Origin: Deltaproteobacteria bacterium
Lineage (GTDB): Bacteria; Desulfobacterota; Binatia; UBA9968
NCBI GenBank assembly: GCA_021323355.1
Contig: JAJONK010000175.1
Span: 1-5,880 of the forward strand
Reading direction: 5' to 3'
Length of the DNA stretch: 5,880 bases
Position numbers and translations under genes: made by a program. Below the pieces are notes generated by a model. It worked only from the letters and a program-made list of their open reading frames with translations, did no database searches and was not told the DNA's origin. Of this stretch, positions 5,375 to 5,880 are shown one piece after another. Position 1 is the stretch's first letter, and each line of letters opens with the position of its first letter.

Positions 5375-5880
5375 ATGTCTTACCTAGTCCTCGCGCGTAA
5401 GTGGCGCCCTCAGAACTTTGAAGATGTCTCGGGACAGAGTCACATCACTCGCACCTTACAGAATGCTATACGAGCAGGCCGTATAGCTCACGCCTACCTG
5501 TTTACTGGCGTTCGCGGAGTCGGGAAAACAACCGCAGCTAGGATTCTCGCAAAAGCATTGAATTGCGCTAAGGGTCCGACTCCAACCCCTTGTAACGAAT
5601 GCGTTCAGTGCAAAGAAATCATCCAGGGAAATTGTATCGATGTAATCGAAATTGATGGCGCCTCTAATCGCGGAATCGATGAGGTCCGTCAGATCATCGA
5701 AAACGTTCGCTATCAACCGGCGCGTTGCGCGTTCAAGATTTACATTATTGATGAAGTGCACCAGGTTACTAAAGACGCTTTCAACGCACTGCTGAAAACC
5801 CTTGAGGAGCCTCCAGCCTCGGTGAAATTCATTCTTGCCACCACCGAGCCGCATCGGTTGCCCGAGACAATCTTGTCTCG
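5375..5880 (+). CDS. dnaX: DnaX, DNA polymerase III subunit gamma/tau (3' end cut off by window)
   Basis: DnaX is the ATPase of the clamp-loader complex that places the beta sliding clamp on DNA at the replication fork. The first 168 codons are present and begin with the family signature MSYLVLARKWRPQ-F. Walker A is GVRGVGKT (residues 45-52). The four zinc ligands are C64, C73, C76 and C79 (N-CAKG, then CNECVQC). IEIDGASNRGIDEVR follows at about 91-105, Walker B IIDE at 124-127 within IIDEVH, then NALLKTLEEPP and LATTEPHRLPETILS. The window stops exactly at the SRC arginine-finger motif. Domain III and any frameshift site producing the gamma form lie beyond. The usual next genes would be a YbaB/EbfC protein and recR, outside the window. 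Confidence 0.98.
   Translation, partial: MSYLVLARKWRPQNFEDVSGQSHITRTLQNAIRAGRIAHAYLFTGVRGVGKTTAARILAKALNCAKGPTPTPCNECVQCKEIIQGNCIDVIEIDGASNRGIDEVRQIIENVRYQPARCAFKIYIIDEVHQVTKDAFNALLKTLEEPPASVKFILATTEPHRLPETILS

Noticed and set aside
5456..5854. 132-codon minus-strand frame
   Set aside because: It is the antisense of dnaX, whose + strand product is unmistakable.

Overview
The window is a bacterial chromosomal segment of roughly even base composition. It is anchored at both ends by housekeeping genes, all on the + strand. On the left are the C-terminal three quarters of tadA (tRNA adenosine deaminase) and a tRNA-Ser(CGA) gene that overlaps the end of tadA by 24 bases. On the right are tRNA-Ser(GGA), the small (4.5S-type) SRP RNA gene ffs, and the first 168 codons of dnaX. 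tadA, tRNA-Ser, ffs and dnaX are neighbours in various bacterial lineages, so both ends look like parts of one conserved block. All of these genes serve translation, protein targeting or replication.

Between the two serine tRNA genes lie about 4.5 kb (447-4986) with very low coding density. Two genes there are well supported. One is a stand-alone receiver-domain response regulator (2789-3148, 119 aa) with an altered acidic pocket. The other is a 61-residue zinc-ribbon protein (4353-4538) with two CxxC knuckles and a good ribosome binding site. The rest holds a few weak candidates for small membrane proteins (1108-1302, 1429-1644, 2204-2284 on the minus strand, 3223-3456 on the minus strand), short inverted repeats and a small cluster of TGTCCGA repeats. 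I recognise no transposase, integrase, CRISPR array, toxin-antitoxin pair or known structured RNA in it. It reads as an old, decayed or slowly accreted insertion, or as a gene-poor intergenic region with a few micro-genes.

The organism cannot be named from the sequence alone. The DnaX, TadA and SRP RNA types are bacterial. The receiver and zinc-ribbon proteins resemble, from memory only, short proteins found in Nitrospirota and Methylomirabilota-like genomes. That is a weak impression. I see no convincing undescribed multi-gene system. The most unusual points are the gene-poor stretch bracketed by two tRNA-Ser genes, the tadA/tRNA overlap, and the possible micro-proteins.
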